Below are positions 1-8,430 of a stretch of DNA of 30,980 nt, in pieces. Position 1 is the first letter of the stretch. Each line of letters starts with the position of its first letter. The position numbers and the translations under genes were made by a program. Origin of the DNA: Chthoniobacteraceae bacterium. GTDB taxonomy: Bacteria > Verrucomicrobiota > Verrucomicrobiia > Chthoniobacterales > Chthoniobacteraceae. The DNA lies in the NCBI GenBank assembly GCA_947478975.1, contig CANJYI010000001.1, forward strand, positions 1 to 30,980. The letters run 5' to 3'. The notes under the pieces are model-generated. The model saw only the letters and a program-made list of their open reading frames with translations, was not told where the DNA came from and did not search any database.

Positions 1-1
1 C

Positions 2-37
2 ATCGTGGCGATTTTGGTGATCCCTCTTTTCTTCTAG
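2..37 (+). CDS. possible 3' end of a membrane protein (partial)
   Basis: Frame 2 is open from the left edge and reads IVAILVIPLFF followed by a TAG stop at 35-37. The string is entirely hydrophobic with one proline, as at the end of a final membrane helix of a transporter or permease. Only eleven codons are visible, so family assignment is not possible. A perfect hairpin (40-57) starts three bases after the stop, which fits the end of a transcription unit. It could also be a chance open frame. Confidence 0.3.
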   Translation: MVAILVIPLFF

Positions 38-525
38 CCGCCGCACAGGCGTGCGGCCGGGGTGGGGAGCACAGAGGCTTTTGGAAGCCTCTGTGGAACA
101 CGGCGGGGTCCATTCCAAGGGCTGGAATGGATCGGGTTTGGAACCCTGTTTGAAGGGGAGGTTAGGCGGCGCGCCTCTTATACCACTTATCTGAGTTTTC
201 TGGATTATTAGCGATCTGAGCCCCGTGCATCAATCGTTCCGCCCTATTCAGAAAAACCGCGCGGATTTTCGGCAAATCTGACGCCCCGCAAGGGGCACTT
301 CTCTTTCAGCCCATGGCAACGCCATGGGAAAACCGTCCCCAAAAAAGAATACGCCCTTGAGAGGGCACCCTAACATGCCCGGTCCATGCGAAAGGGTGGC
401 TTCATCATGGGGCGCCCATGCAGGGCTTAATGTTTTATAACGGACAAACCCACGGCGTTGCCATGGGCTGCGAGTGGCCTGCCCCTTCGGGGCGGAAACA
501 CTCCGATTATCATTGAGAGTTTGTA
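38..525. repeat. hairpin-rich gene-free spacer
   Basis: No convincing coding frame is present. Instead there is a run of short inverted repeats: 40-57 (7-bp stem, loop AGGC), 71-94 (10 bp, arms ACAGAGGCTT and AAGCCTCTGT, loop TTGG), 110-130 (8 bp), 134-146 (5 bp), 164-176 (5 bp), 262-280 (7 bp with one G-T), 283-296 (5 bp, GCAA loop), 310-328 (8 bp, CCCATGGC/GCCATGGG), 353-366 (5 bp), 406-420 (6 bp), 450-468 (8 bp with one mismatch) and 481-493 (5 bp). Positions 177-250 are more AT-rich and have few stems. None is followed by a clear T-tract, so these are not ordinary intrinsic terminators. The stretch could be a structured RNA, a set of REP-like elements, or processing sites; the sequence alone does not decide. 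Confidence 0.6.
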
Positions 526-2460
526 TTATTCCGCAGCGCAGGAGGCTCGTTTTTTCTCCAACTCATCCCAGCGGGCGTAAATCTCCGCCACGGCCGTCCG
601 TAGAGTATTTGCGTGGACCTGGGCGGTTGAAATTTCCGCTGGAGTCTTTTTGTAGAGGTCTGGTGAGTTGAGCGCCGCCTCCGCTGCGGTGGCAGTTTCC
701 TCCGCCAAGCTGACGGCCGCCTCGATGCCCTCCAGTTCGCGCTCCTCCTTGTAGGAAAGCTTCGGACCGCGTGCCGCGCGGGCGGCCGGGGATGGCGTAG
801 GACTCGAGGGGAGCGCCGCCGCGGACTGTTTGGGCGGATTCTTCGAGGTGGCTGCTGCGGCCTTTTGGCGGCGGGCGGCCATCAACGCCAGATGCTGGTC
901 GTAGTTGCCGACGTTGAAGACGGTAGAGCCATCGCCCTCGATCGCCAAAACGTGGGTGCACACACGGTTGAGGAAGTACCGGTCGTGGCTGACCACCACT
1001 ACGGTCCCCTTGAACTGGACCAGTGCCTCCTCGAGGATCCGCAGGGTGGCCAGATCCAGATCGTTGGTAGGTTCGTCCAGAATGAGGACGTTGCCGCCGC
1101 GCTTGAGAATCTTTGCGAGTAGCACCCGGCTGCGTTCTCCGCCGCTGAGCTGTCCGATGATCTGGTTTAGCTGGTCCTCCTTGAAGAGGAAGCGGCGCAG
1201 GTAGCCCCGCAGCGTGACGTTCTCTTCACCAAGACGGACGGTGTCCCGTCCCTCGCCGACCTCGTCCCACACCGTCCGGTTGGGATCGATTTGCAGGCGG
1301 TGCTGGTCGATCAGGTTGATGTCGGCGCGGGCGCCCCGCTCCACCGTGCCCCTGAGCGGGGTGGTTTCGCCGGTGAGCAGGCGCAGGAGGGTGGTTTTTC
1401 CGCAACCATTGCGTCCCACGATCCCTACGCGGGTGTTGGCTTCCAGCTCGAGGGTCAGCCCCGAAAACAGCACGCGTCCGTCGATCTCCGCGCCCACGTC
1501 CTTGAGCGAAATGACGCGGTTTCCGAGTTCACGCGGTGTGGGAAGGATGATGTCCGCGTCGGAGGCACGTTCTGGCGGGCCTTGAGAAGCCGCCTCAAAG
1601 TAGCGGTCGACGCGGTCCTGCGATTTGGTGCGGCGTGCGCCGGGGGCGCGGCGCACCCATTCGAGCTCGCTCTTGAGGAACTTCTGGCGCCGGTGCTCCG
1701 TTTGTTCGCTGATGGCCTCGCGCTCGGCCTGGGCGATGAGGAAGTCGGTGTAGTTGCCGGGGAAGGAAACGAAGCCGCCCAGATGGATTTCGACGATCCG
1801 GTTGCACACCCGGTCGAGGAAGTAGCGGTCGTGGGTGACAAAGAGGCAGGTGCCGCGGTAGCGCTCGAGAAACTCCTCGAGCCAGCGGATCGACTCGGTG
1901 TCGAGATGGTTGGTGGGTTCGTCGAGAATGAGGATGTCGGGCTGAGCCAGAAGGCTGCGACACAGCGCAACGCGCCGCTTCTCGCCCCCGCTCAGGGAGC
2001 CGACAATGCGGTCGGCCGGAGGGGCGTTGAGATTGGAGAGAAGCGCCTTGGTGCGGGAATCCAGATTCCAGCCATCGAGTTGTTCGATGCGCTCGAGGAG
2101 TTCAGCGGAGCGGTCGGATTCGGGCGGGGCGGTTTCGTACTCGGCGAGGAGGTCCTGGACGGCGCTGGCGCCGCGGAGGACTGCCTCGTGGACGGTGAGT
2201 TCCTCTTCGAGTTCGAATTCCTGGGGAAGATAGCCCACAAGCAGGCCGCGGCGGGTATTGATCTGGCCGGAGTCCGGGCTGGTGGCGCCGGCGGCCATCT
2301 TCAGGAAGGTGGATTTGCCGCAGCCATTGCGTCCTACCAAGCCGATGCGTTCGCCTTCGAGAATCGCGATCGTGGCGTTTTTAAGGAGGGGATTTGCGCC
2401 GAAGGCCACTGAGATTTCAGAGACGCTGAGGACTGCTTGGGGTGGGGATGCTTCTGCCAT
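526..2460 (-). CDS. uup: ABC-F family ATPase, Uup-like
   Basis: This is a 644-residue soluble tandem ATPase without membrane segments, the size of Uup-type ABC-F proteins. The first cassette has Walker A GRNGCGKS (about 43-50), signature LSGGE (156-160) and Walker B ILILDEPTNHLD (176-187). The second has GRNGCGKT (349-356), LSGGE (438-442) and a LILDEPTNDLD Walker B near 459-469. The inter-domain linker around 265-290 carries the basic ELEWVRR...RRTKSQ stretch typical of the Uup branch. After a Pro/Ala/Ser-rich tether the last 70 residues look like the Uup C-terminal coiled coil. ABC-F proteins act on ribosomes or, for Uup, on DNA branch structures. The gene lies 239 bp downstream of nuoN on the same strand, so it may be read through from the nuo operon or have its own promoter. 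The ATG at 2460 is preceded only by a weak AGG. Confidence 0.93.
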   Translation of the reverse strand: MAEASPPQAVLSVSEISVAFGANPLLKNATIAILEGERIGLVGRNGCGKSTFLKMAAGATSPDSGQINTRRGLLVGYLPQEFELEEELTVHEAVLRGASAVQDLLAEYETAPPESDRSAELLERIEQLDGWNLDSRTKALLSNLNAPPADRIVGSLSGGEKRRVALCRSLLAQPDILILDEPTNHLDTESIRWLEEFLERYRGTCLFVTHDRYFLDRVCNRIVEIHLGGFVSFPGNYTDFLIAQAEREAISEQTEHRRQKFLKSELEWVRRAPGARRTKSQDRVDRYFEAASQGPPERASDADIILPTPRELGNRVISLKDVGAEIDGRVLFSGLTLELEANTRVGIVGRNGCGKTTLLRLLTGETTPLRGTVERGARADINLIDQHRLQIDPNRTVWDEVGEGRDTVRLGEENVTLRGYLRRFLFKEDQLNQIIGQLSGGERSRVLLAKILKRGGNVLILDEPTNDLDLATLRILEEALVQFKGTVVVVSHDRYFLNRVCTHVLAIEGDGSTVFNVGNYDQHLALMAARRQKAAAATSKNPPKQSAAALPSSPTPSPAARAARGPKLSYKEERELEGIEAAVSLAEETATAAEAALNSPDLYKKTPAEISTAQVHANTLRTAVAEIYARWDELEKKRASCAAE

Positions 2461-2699
2461 TGCTTGAACCTAAAATCCGAGATGAAGGGGGGAGTACAAA
2501 CTTGTCGTGAGTGCGCGGGGAAGCGCCGGGACGCCGGAGGAAACCGGGCGCAAGCAGAGCGCTTGGCGCACCGCACTGGAAAGGAGCACCCCCAACCTCA
2601 GGAGGGCAACATACACCAATTGGGCGCGGCGCACCCGGAAAGACGCGGCCAGAATGCCGCCCTGCGGCAAACCGAACAGCGCGTCCATAGAACCGCCCA
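2461..2699. other. spacer between nuoN and the ABC-F gene
   Basis: No recognisable gene. A minus-strand frame from an ATG at 2700 to 2470 (76 codons) overlaps the nuoN stop as TGATG, a geometry that often marks translational coupling. Its product starts MGGSMDALFGLPQGG, has a weak hydrophobic middle (VYVALLRLGVLLSSAV) and matches no family I know. Third codon positions are GC-rich, but so are most shadow frames in this genome. I regard it as a possible small gene only; otherwise the stretch would be a leader for the ABC-F gene. Confidence 0.25.
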
Positions 2700-4193
2700 T
2701 CAGTGGGCGGCAGCGACCTTCGCAGGGGCGCCCTGGAGCGCCGAGAGAATGGGGCGGGGATTGACGCCGAAGACAAAGATGGAGACGACCAGTAGGGCCA
2801 TGACCGCTTTGCTCAGAGAGGAGACTTGGATCGGAGTGGTGTCGTTTGGTTCGTACCAGTACATCGCAGCAACAACACGCAGGTAGTAGTAGAAACCAGC
2901 GCCCACGGTGACGACTCCAAGGCAGACCAGCACCCAGAGGTGGGCGTTGACGGCGTGGGCGAACACGAGGAACTTGCCATAGAAACCGGCCGTCAGCGGG
3001 ACCCCCGCCAGAGAAGACATCGCCACAAGAAGGGCAAAGGCCAGGAACGGTGAGCGCTTGGAAAGGCCGTTGAAATGCTGGATTTCTTCACCCTTGGTCT
3101 GCGTGGAGACAGCCGTCAGGACCATGAAGCCGAGGAGGGTCATCAATAGATAGGCAAACAGGTAGAAGCCGATGGTGGTGCCCACCGCGCCGAAGCCCGT
3201 CACCGTCGCTCCCACGCTTGCAACGGCAAGGAGCAGGTAGCCTGCGTGCCCGATGCTGGAGTAGGCAAGGAGTCGCTTGAGGTTGTTCTGGGGGAGTGCC
3301 GCGAGGTTTCCGTAGATCAGGGTTGCTCCGGCCATCGTCCCGAGGACCGTGAGCACTTTGGGTTGGATGGAGGAGACGCCGAGGAAGGGTTCCAGCACGC
3401 GGAGCAGCAGCAGAAAGCCCGCTGCCTTGGATCCGACCGAAAGGAATGCGGTCACGGGGGTGGGGGCGCCCTGATAGACGTCCGGCACCCAGGATTGGAA
3501 CGGCACTGCGGCCACCTTGAAGCCCAAGCCGACCAAAACCAGCAGCAGGGCAAAGAGGATGGCGGTGTCGGAGTTCTGCAGGGCGGCTAGTTTGAGGGCG
3601 ACCTTGTCAAAGTGCGTCTCACCCGTGAGGCCGAAGATCCAGGTCAGACCGTAGACAAAAAAGCCTGTGCTCAGGGCGCCGAGGATCAGGTACTTGATTC
3701 CCGCCTCGAGGGAGGCGGAGTTGCTGCGCATGTAGGCGACCTGTACGTAGAAGGAAATGGTTACCAGTTCCAGCGCCGCAAAGGCCATGACCAAGTCGGT
3801 GGCGGAGGCCATCAGCATCAGGCCCGCGCAGGTGAAGAGCGGGAGGATGTAGAATTCACCGGTGCCCGCGCCGGGCCGGGAGGAGGGGATGAACTTCGCC
3901 AACGTGCTTTCGTAGTCGAGGCTCATGACGAGCACGCCCATGGTGGTGAGCAGCGCGATGCGCTTGAACATCAGGGAAATCGGGGAGGCGCTGTAAAAGT
4001 TCCAAAAGCTGCCAGGCTCCACCGTTTCCGGGGCAGGCGCAGTGAAGAAACTGAAGGCAAACACCCAGGCCAGCACAAAGAGCGCAATCTTGGGAAGGGA
4101 GCGCTTGCTGGAAGAGGTGGAAAAGGATTCGGCCAGCAGGAGCGCGAACCCCAGAACTAGCACCAAAATTTCGAGAGTGATGGGCGCAAACAT
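2700..4193 (-). CDS. nuoN: NADH-quinone oxidoreductase subunit N
   Basis: A 497-residue polytopic protein of the Mrp-antiporter-like subunits of complex I. It forms one of the proton channels in the membrane arm. The family core is clear: VYQGAPTPVTAFLSVGSKAAG around 239-259. The charged residues of the proton path are present: a glutamate in a helix near 142 (LELVTISFY), a lysine near 226 (GLGFKVAAVPFQSW) and a lysine near 256. Length is normal for NuoN. It is the last nuo gene of the operon and starts only 6 bp after the nuoM stop, so the two are probably co-translated. Confidence 0.97.
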   Translation of the reverse strand: MFAPITLEILVLVLGFALLLAESFSTSSSKRSLPKIALFVLAWVFAFSFFTAPAPETVEPGSFWNFYSASPISLMFKRIALLTTMGVLVMSLDYESTLAKFIPSSRPGAGTGEFYILPLFTCAGLMLMASATDLVMAFAALELVTISFYVQVAYMRSNSASLEAGIKYLILGALSTGFFVYGLTWIFGLTGETHFDKVALKLAALQNSDTAILFALLLVLVGLGFKVAAVPFQSWVPDVYQGAPTPVTAFLSVGSKAAGFLLLLRVLEPFLGVSSIQPKVLTVLGTMAGATLIYGNLAALPQNNLKRLLAYSSIGHAGYLLLAVASVGATVTGFGAVGTTIGFYLFAYLLMTLLGFMVLTAVSTQTKGEEIQHFNGLSKRSPFLAFALLVAMSSLAGVPLTAGFYGKFLVFAHAVNAHLWVLVCLGVVTVGAGFYYYLRVVAAMYWYEPNDTTPIQVSSLSKAVMALLVVSIFVFGVNPRPILSALQGAPAKVAAAH

Positions 4194-4199
4194 GGGAAA

Positions 4200-5681
4200 C
4201 TAGCGGAGTGCCGCCTCCAAAGTGGGTTTGATGTAGCCGAGGAAATACTGGGGGAAGAAACCCGCCACCAAGAGGGCCAAAGGCAGGGCAGCGAGGGCGA
4301 AACGGGCGGAGCCGTCGAGGTCGCTCCACTTTGCAGCGGAGGCCGTTCTTTCACCGAGGAACACGGCTTTGTAGGCGCGCAGCATGTAGACTGCGGAGAT
4401 GACCACGCCCCAGAGGGCCAGAATCGTGGAGGTCTTGAGGAAGGACGAAGCACCGGTCTGGAACCCGCCGAAGAAGACCAGCGTTTCGCTGGCGAAGTTG
4501 GAGAAACCGGGCAGGCCGATCGAGGCAAAGGTTGCCAGCGCAAAGCAGATCGCCAGATAGGGGACGGCCTTTGCCGCTCCGCCGAGGCGCTCGAAGTTCA
4601 GCGAGCCTTCCCGCTCACGGATCGCACCGCTGACAGCAAAGAGCGCCGCAACCGAGAGTCCGTGGGAGAACATCAGCAGGCAGGCCCCAGAAAGCCCGAT
4701 GAGGTTCATCGAGGCGATGCCGAGGAAAACGTAGCCCATGTGCATCACGCTGGAATAGCCGATGACGTAGTCCAGTTTGCGCTGCGCGATGGTCACCAAA
4801 CCGATGTAGAGGATGTTGCAAAGCAGGAGGGCCAGGAGCAGATCCTGCGCAGTGCAGTTGCCCCACACCGGTTGCTTGAAGGCTTCCGGGAGGAAGGGCA
4901 CGACCAGGCGGATAATGCCGTACAGACCGAATTTCTTGAGCACTCCAGAGTGCAGCATCGCGACCGGAGTGGGCGCCGAGGCGTAGGCCGGGGCGGCCCA
5001 GGAATGAAACGGGAACAGGGAAATGAGGATTCCGAAGCCGGCGGTCAGAAGCAGCCAGGGCCGCACCTGCGCCGTTGCCGGGATCACATGCTGTGCGGCG
5101 ACTTCCTGAAGCTTTTGCAGGTCGAAGCTGCGGAGGGCTACAGGGATCGCCAGATAAAGGTCCACCAAACCGGCCAACAAAACGATGCTGCCCACGGCGA
5201 GGAAGATGGTCACCTTCCAGGCCACGTTTTGGCGTTCGCCGCTGCCCCAGTAACCGATGAGCAGGAAGGTGGGTATGAGCGCCAGTTCGTGGAAGGCGTA
5301 CATGAAGAAGACGTCCTTTGCGAGGAAGGCGCCTGCTGCGCCCGCGCTGATTAACAGCACCGAACCGTCAAAGAGGTTGGAGCGTTTCTCAATCTTGGGC
5401 GACATCCAGACGGCGGCAACGGTGACGAGTCCCGTCAGAAGCAGCATCAGCAGGCTGAAGCCGTCCACGCCCAGAGAGAACCGCAGGTCCAGGCCGGCGA
5501 AGAGCGGTTCGGTGGAGGACACAAACTGGTAGCCGCCCTGTGTCTGGTCGTAGCCAGACCACACAAACAGGGTGAGTGCCAACTGGACGAGAGCGGAAGC
5601 CTTGGCCCAGGAACGGTTGCCAAAGCCTAGGAGCAGGGCGATGGCGGTAACGATGGGAACGAGAAGCAGGGTAGTAAGCAC
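4200..5681 (-). CDS. nuoM: NADH-quinone oxidoreductase subunit M
   Basis: A 493-residue antiporter-like membrane subunit of complex I, about 14 helices. Family hallmarks are GVDGFSLLMLLLTGL near 71-85, the helix-5 glutamate in HELALIPTFLLIGYWG (E132), and YASAPTPVAMLHSGVLKKFGLYG near 233-255 with a lysine (K250) in helix 8. The helix-7 segment reads GFGILISLFPFHSW, where NuoM normally has a lysine (AFAVKVPMVPFHTW in the E. coli type). Position 219 is leucine, and the codon at 5025-5027 reads CTC on the minus strand. This substitution of a core proton-path residue is unusual for the family. The start appears to be GTG at 5681, 15 bp after the nuoL stop, with a GGGGA box upstream. Confidence 0.97.
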   Translation of the reverse strand: MLTTLLLVPIVTAIALLLGFGNRSWAKASALVQLALTLFVWSGYDQTQGGYQFVSSTEPLFAGLDLRFSLGVDGFSLLMLLLTGLVTVAAVWMSPKIEKRSNLFDGSVLLISAGAAGAFLAKDVFFMYAFHELALIPTFLLIGYWGSGERQNVAWKVTIFLAVGSIVLLAGLVDLYLAIPVALRSFDLQKLQEVAAQHVIPATAQVRPWLLLTAGFGILISLFPFHSWAAPAYASAPTPVAMLHSGVLKKFGLYGIIRLVVPFLPEAFKQPVWGNCTAQDLLLALLLCNILYIGLVTIAQRKLDYVIGYSSVMHMGYVFLGIASMNLIGLSGACLLMFSHGLSVAALFAVSGAIREREGSLNFERLGGAAKAVPYLAICFALATFASIGLPGFSNFASETLVFFGGFQTGASSFLKTSTILALWGVVISAVYMLRAYKAVFLGERTASAAKWSDLDGSARFALAALPLALLVAGFFPQYFLGYIKPTLEAALR

Positions 5682-5696
5682 GATGAAAAGTCCCCG

Positions 5697-7562
5697 TTAT
5701 TTGTTGAGCAGAAACAGCAACACCACGACGCCCGCGCCAAAAATGAAGGCGTAGCCCTGAATGTTGCCGAGTTGAAGAAGACGCAGCGCGTATCCCGTAC
5801 CCCAGGTCAGGCCGGCAATGCCGCGCACCAGAACCCCGTCGATCAGATAGCGGTCAAGCCAGTCGGAGACCGAAGCCAGCATCTCCTGTGAGCCGGCAAT
5901 GAGGGCGGCGTATGCCTCGTCGATGTAGAAGCGGTTTGCAAAAAGCGGAATCCGCACGGGATCCTTGGGCTTGCCGGAGTAGAGCATCCAGGCACCCAGC
6001 GTCCCGAGCACAAACGCGCCTACCGCAAGCATCGGCACCAGTGCCACGTGCGGCGCGTCCACGTATTCCAGAACGCCCGAGGCGGAGAACGTCGCCAGGG
6101 AATGGGCCGTGTGGAAGAGGTCGTGTCCGAAGATCGGCTCCGCAAAGAAGCCGTACCCGGCGATGACGGAAAGCACCGCGAGGATCAGCAGGGGCACGGT
6201 CATGGCGGCGGGGCCGTCGTGGCCGTGGTCCTTCGGGTGGCCGTGGCCGGTGGGGTGGTAGGCTTCCCCGAAGAAGGCGACCACCACGAGGCGGGTCATG
6301 TAAAAGGCTGTCAGCACAGCGGAGAGCAACAGGGGAAAGAAGAAGAGCGGTCCCTTGTTGTAGGCGGCCAGAAGAATGGCGTCCTTCGAGAAGAAGCCGG
6401 CCAGAAAAGGCGCGCCAGTCAGCGCGAGCGTGCCGATGGCGAACGTCAGGAAGGTCTTGGGCATCGTCTTGCGCAGCCCGCCCATCTTCCAGATGTCCTG
6501 CTCGTGGTGCAGCCCGTGGATGACCGCCCCGGCGCCAAGGAAGAGCAGCGCCTTGAAGAAGGCGTGCGTGAAGAGGTGGAACATCGCCGAACCGGGCGCC
6601 TGACACCCGATCGCAGCAACCATGAAGCCCAGCTGGGAAAGGGTCGAATAGGCGAGGATCCGCTTGATGTCGTCCTGTTGGGTGGCCATCAGTGCGGCGA
6701 GCAGGGCGGTGACGACGCCGATGGCGGCGATCACGGTGAGGGCGTCAGGGGAGGGGGCGAACAGGAAGAAAAGACGCGCCAGCATGTACACCCCGGCGGC
6801 AACCATCGTCGCCGCGTGGATCAGGGCGGAGACGGGGGTCGGGCCTTCCATGGCGTCGGGCAGCCAGACGTGTAGGGGCACCTGAGCCGACTTACCGACC
6901 GCACCGCAGAAGAGGCACAGGGCGGCGAGGGTGAGCAGCGCCGGGTTGGCCGTGAGTTTGGCCATGTTCTGCTGGACGGCATCGAAGCCAACCGCGCCCG
7001 TTGCGGCCCAAACCAGAAGGATGCCGCTCATGAAGCCGAAGTCGCCAATGCGATTGGTCAGGAACGCCTTGTTGGCGGCCTTGGCTGCCGACTCCTTGGT
7101 AAACCAGTGGCCGATGAGCAGGAAGCTGCTGACACCCACCAGTTCCCAGAAGATGAAGATCATCGTCAGGCTGTCCGCGAGAACGATGCCCAGCATCGAA
7201 AACATGAAGAGGGACAGGGAACCGAAGAAGCGGGATTTGCCCTCGTCCTCCGCCATGTAGACGGTGGAGTAGATGTGGACTAGGGCGCCGATGCCGGTGA
7301 CCACCAGAAGCATCACACGGGTGAGCGCATCCACCTTGAGGCCGATGGTCAGGTGGAGGGCGGAGCCAAGGTGGATCCAGTCAATGCTGGAGGCCAACGT
7401 CTGGGGGCCGGAGGCAAGGAGCGCGAGAGTGGCGCCAAGGGCGGTGAGGACCGCTGCGAGCGAGAGGGAGACGCTGAGTGCCTTGGAGCGGTGCGCAAAC
7501 AGGAGGATGCACGCCGCGCTCGCCAGCGGGCTCAGAAGGATCAGCCAAGGTAGGAATTCCAT
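5697..7562 (-). CDS. nuoL: NADH-quinone oxidoreductase subunit L
   Basis: A 621-residue antiporter-like subunit, the distal proton channel of complex I. Visible hallmarks are FIFWELVGVSSFLLIGHWF (E140), GAVGKSAQVPLHVWLPDAMEG (K224), and GPTPVSALIHAATMVAAGVYM shortly after. All expected helix-5 and helix-7 charges are therefore present, unlike in the neighbouring NuoM. A loop after the second half of the antiporter core is very His-rich (YHPTGHGHPKDHGHDG). The C-terminal 120 residues end in a hydrophobic helix, as expected for the long lateral helix and terminal anchor of NuoL. The ATG at 7562 lies 13 bp after the nuoK stop. Confidence 0.98.
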   Translation of the reverse strand: MEFLPWLILLSPLASAACILLFAHRSKALSVSLSLAAVLTALGATLALLASGPQTLASSIDWIHLGSALHLTIGLKVDALTRVMLLVVTGIGALVHIYSTVYMAEDEGKSRFFGSLSLFMFSMLGIVLADSLTMIFIFWELVGVSSFLLIGHWFTKESAAKAANKAFLTNRIGDFGFMSGILLVWAATGAVGFDAVQQNMAKLTANPALLTLAALCLFCGAVGKSAQVPLHVWLPDAMEGPTPVSALIHAATMVAAGVYMLARLFFLFAPSPDALTVIAAIGVVTALLAALMATQQDDIKRILAYSTLSQLGFMVAAIGCQAPGSAMFHLFTHAFFKALLFLGAGAVIHGLHHEQDIWKMGGLRKTMPKTFLTFAIGTLALTGAPFLAGFFSKDAILLAAYNKGPLFFFPLLLSAVLTAFYMTRLVVVAFFGEAYHPTGHGHPKDHGHDGPAAMTVPLLILAVLSVIAGYGFFAEPIFGHDLFHTAHSLATFSASGVLEYVDAPHVALVPMLAVGAFVLGTLGAWMLYSGKPKDPVRIPLFANRFYIDEAYAALIAGSQEMLASVSDWLDRYLIDGVLVRGIAGLTWGTGYALRLLQLGNIQGYAFIFGAGVVVLLFLLNK

Positions 7563-7575
7563 GAAGCGAGGCGTG

Positions 7576-7902
7576 TTAAAACTTGAGGGACTGGAGATCC
7601 TCGACGTGGGTGGTTTGACGCGCCCTGTAGAGGGCGACGATCACCGCGAGGCCGACGGCCACCTCGGCGGCCGCCACGGTGATGATGAAGAACACCAGCA
7701 CCTGGGCGTTGTAGTTGGGCAGGCCGTCTGCGCCGACGTGGAATCTGGAGAAGGCCACGAGCGAGAGGTTCGCCGCGTTGAGCATGAGCTCAAGGCACAT
7801 GAAAATGGTGATGATGTTGCGGCGCAGCATCACCCCGGCGCAGCCGAGGGAAAAGAGCAGCCCGCTCGCGAGCAGGTAGTGGTTGAGAGTCAGCGTTTGC
7901 AC
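7576..7902 (-). CDS. nuoK: NADH-quinone oxidoreductase subunit K
   Basis: A 108-residue, three-helix membrane subunit of complex I. The family block GVMLRRNIITIFMCLELMLNAANLSLVAFSRF is seen in pieces around residues 22-54 and includes the conserved membrane glutamate in CLELMLNA. A second glutamate-containing helix follows (ITVAAAEVAVGLAVIVALYR). Length is typical. The first codon is GTG at 7902, 12 bp after the nuoJ stop; no ATG gives a full first helix. Confidence 0.97.
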   Translation of the reverse strand: MQTLTLNHYLLASGLLFSLGCAGVMLRRNIITIFMCLELMLNAANLSLVAFSRFHVGADGLPNYNAQVLVFFIITVAAAEVAVGLAVIVALYRARQTTHVEDLQSLKF

Positions 7903-7914
7903 AGGCGTCGCGGA

Positions 7915-8418
7915 TTACTTGAGTTCCCGGCGGGAGAGCACCACCACACCGATGGAGGCGACCAGCACGAGCACCCCTACAGTCTGGAAGGGCAGGTTGA
8001 AGTGGTTAAAGAGGGCGAAGCCGACGAGGCGCACGTCGTCGAGACGTTCGACTCCAAGGTTTGGAAAAGCCTGGCTCCCCGCAGGGAAACTCTTGAGCAC
8101 GTGCAGCAGGAAGGCAACAAACGCTCCGCTTACCGCCGCACCACCGACCAAGGCGACTGGATTGAATCGGCGCCGCTGCTCCGCCTTCAGGTCCAGAAGC
8201 ATGATGATGAAGAGGAAGAGCACCATGACCGCGCCCGCGTAAACGAGCACCTGGATGACGGCGATGAAGAATGCGTCCAGCCCCACGAAAAGCGCTGCAA
8301 GACAAAGGAAGGAGCCCACAAGGCTCAGGGCGCTCGCCACGGGATTCCGGTTCAAAACGACCGAGGCCCCAAAGGCCAGCATCAGCAGGGTGAATGCCCA
8401 AAAAAGAACGGGTGACAT
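7915..8418 (-). CDS. nuoJ: NADH-quinone oxidoreductase subunit J
   Basis: A 167-residue membrane subunit of complex I with five predicted helices. The conserved helix-3 region AVIQVLVYAGAVMVLFLFIIMLLDL is present, including the tyrosine of the pi-bulge (VYAGAVMVLF). The C-terminus ends with a short charged tail, SRRELK. It lies between nuoI (12 bp upstream) and nuoK (12 bp downstream), the usual order. Confidence 0.96.
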   Translation of the reverse strand: MSPVLFWAFTLLMLAFGASVVLNRNPVASALSLVGSFLCLAALFVGLDAFFIAVIQVLVYAGAVMVLFLFIIMLLDLKAEQRRRFNPVALVGGAAVSGAFVAFLLHVLKSFPAGSQAFPNLGVERLDDVRLVGFALFNHFNLPFQTVGVLVLVASIGVVVLSRRELK

Positions 8419-8430
8419 GCGGAAAGTTGG

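Noticed and set aside
38..525. tmRNA, RNase P RNA, 6S RNA or a tRNA in the hairpin-rich spacer
   Set aside because: I looked on both strands for their diagnostic sequence blocks and acceptor/anticodon arms and found none.
1291..2412. A 373-codon plus-strand frame opposite the ABC-F gene
   Set aside because: Same shadow effect; the opposite strand has complete Walker A, signature and Walker B motifs twice.
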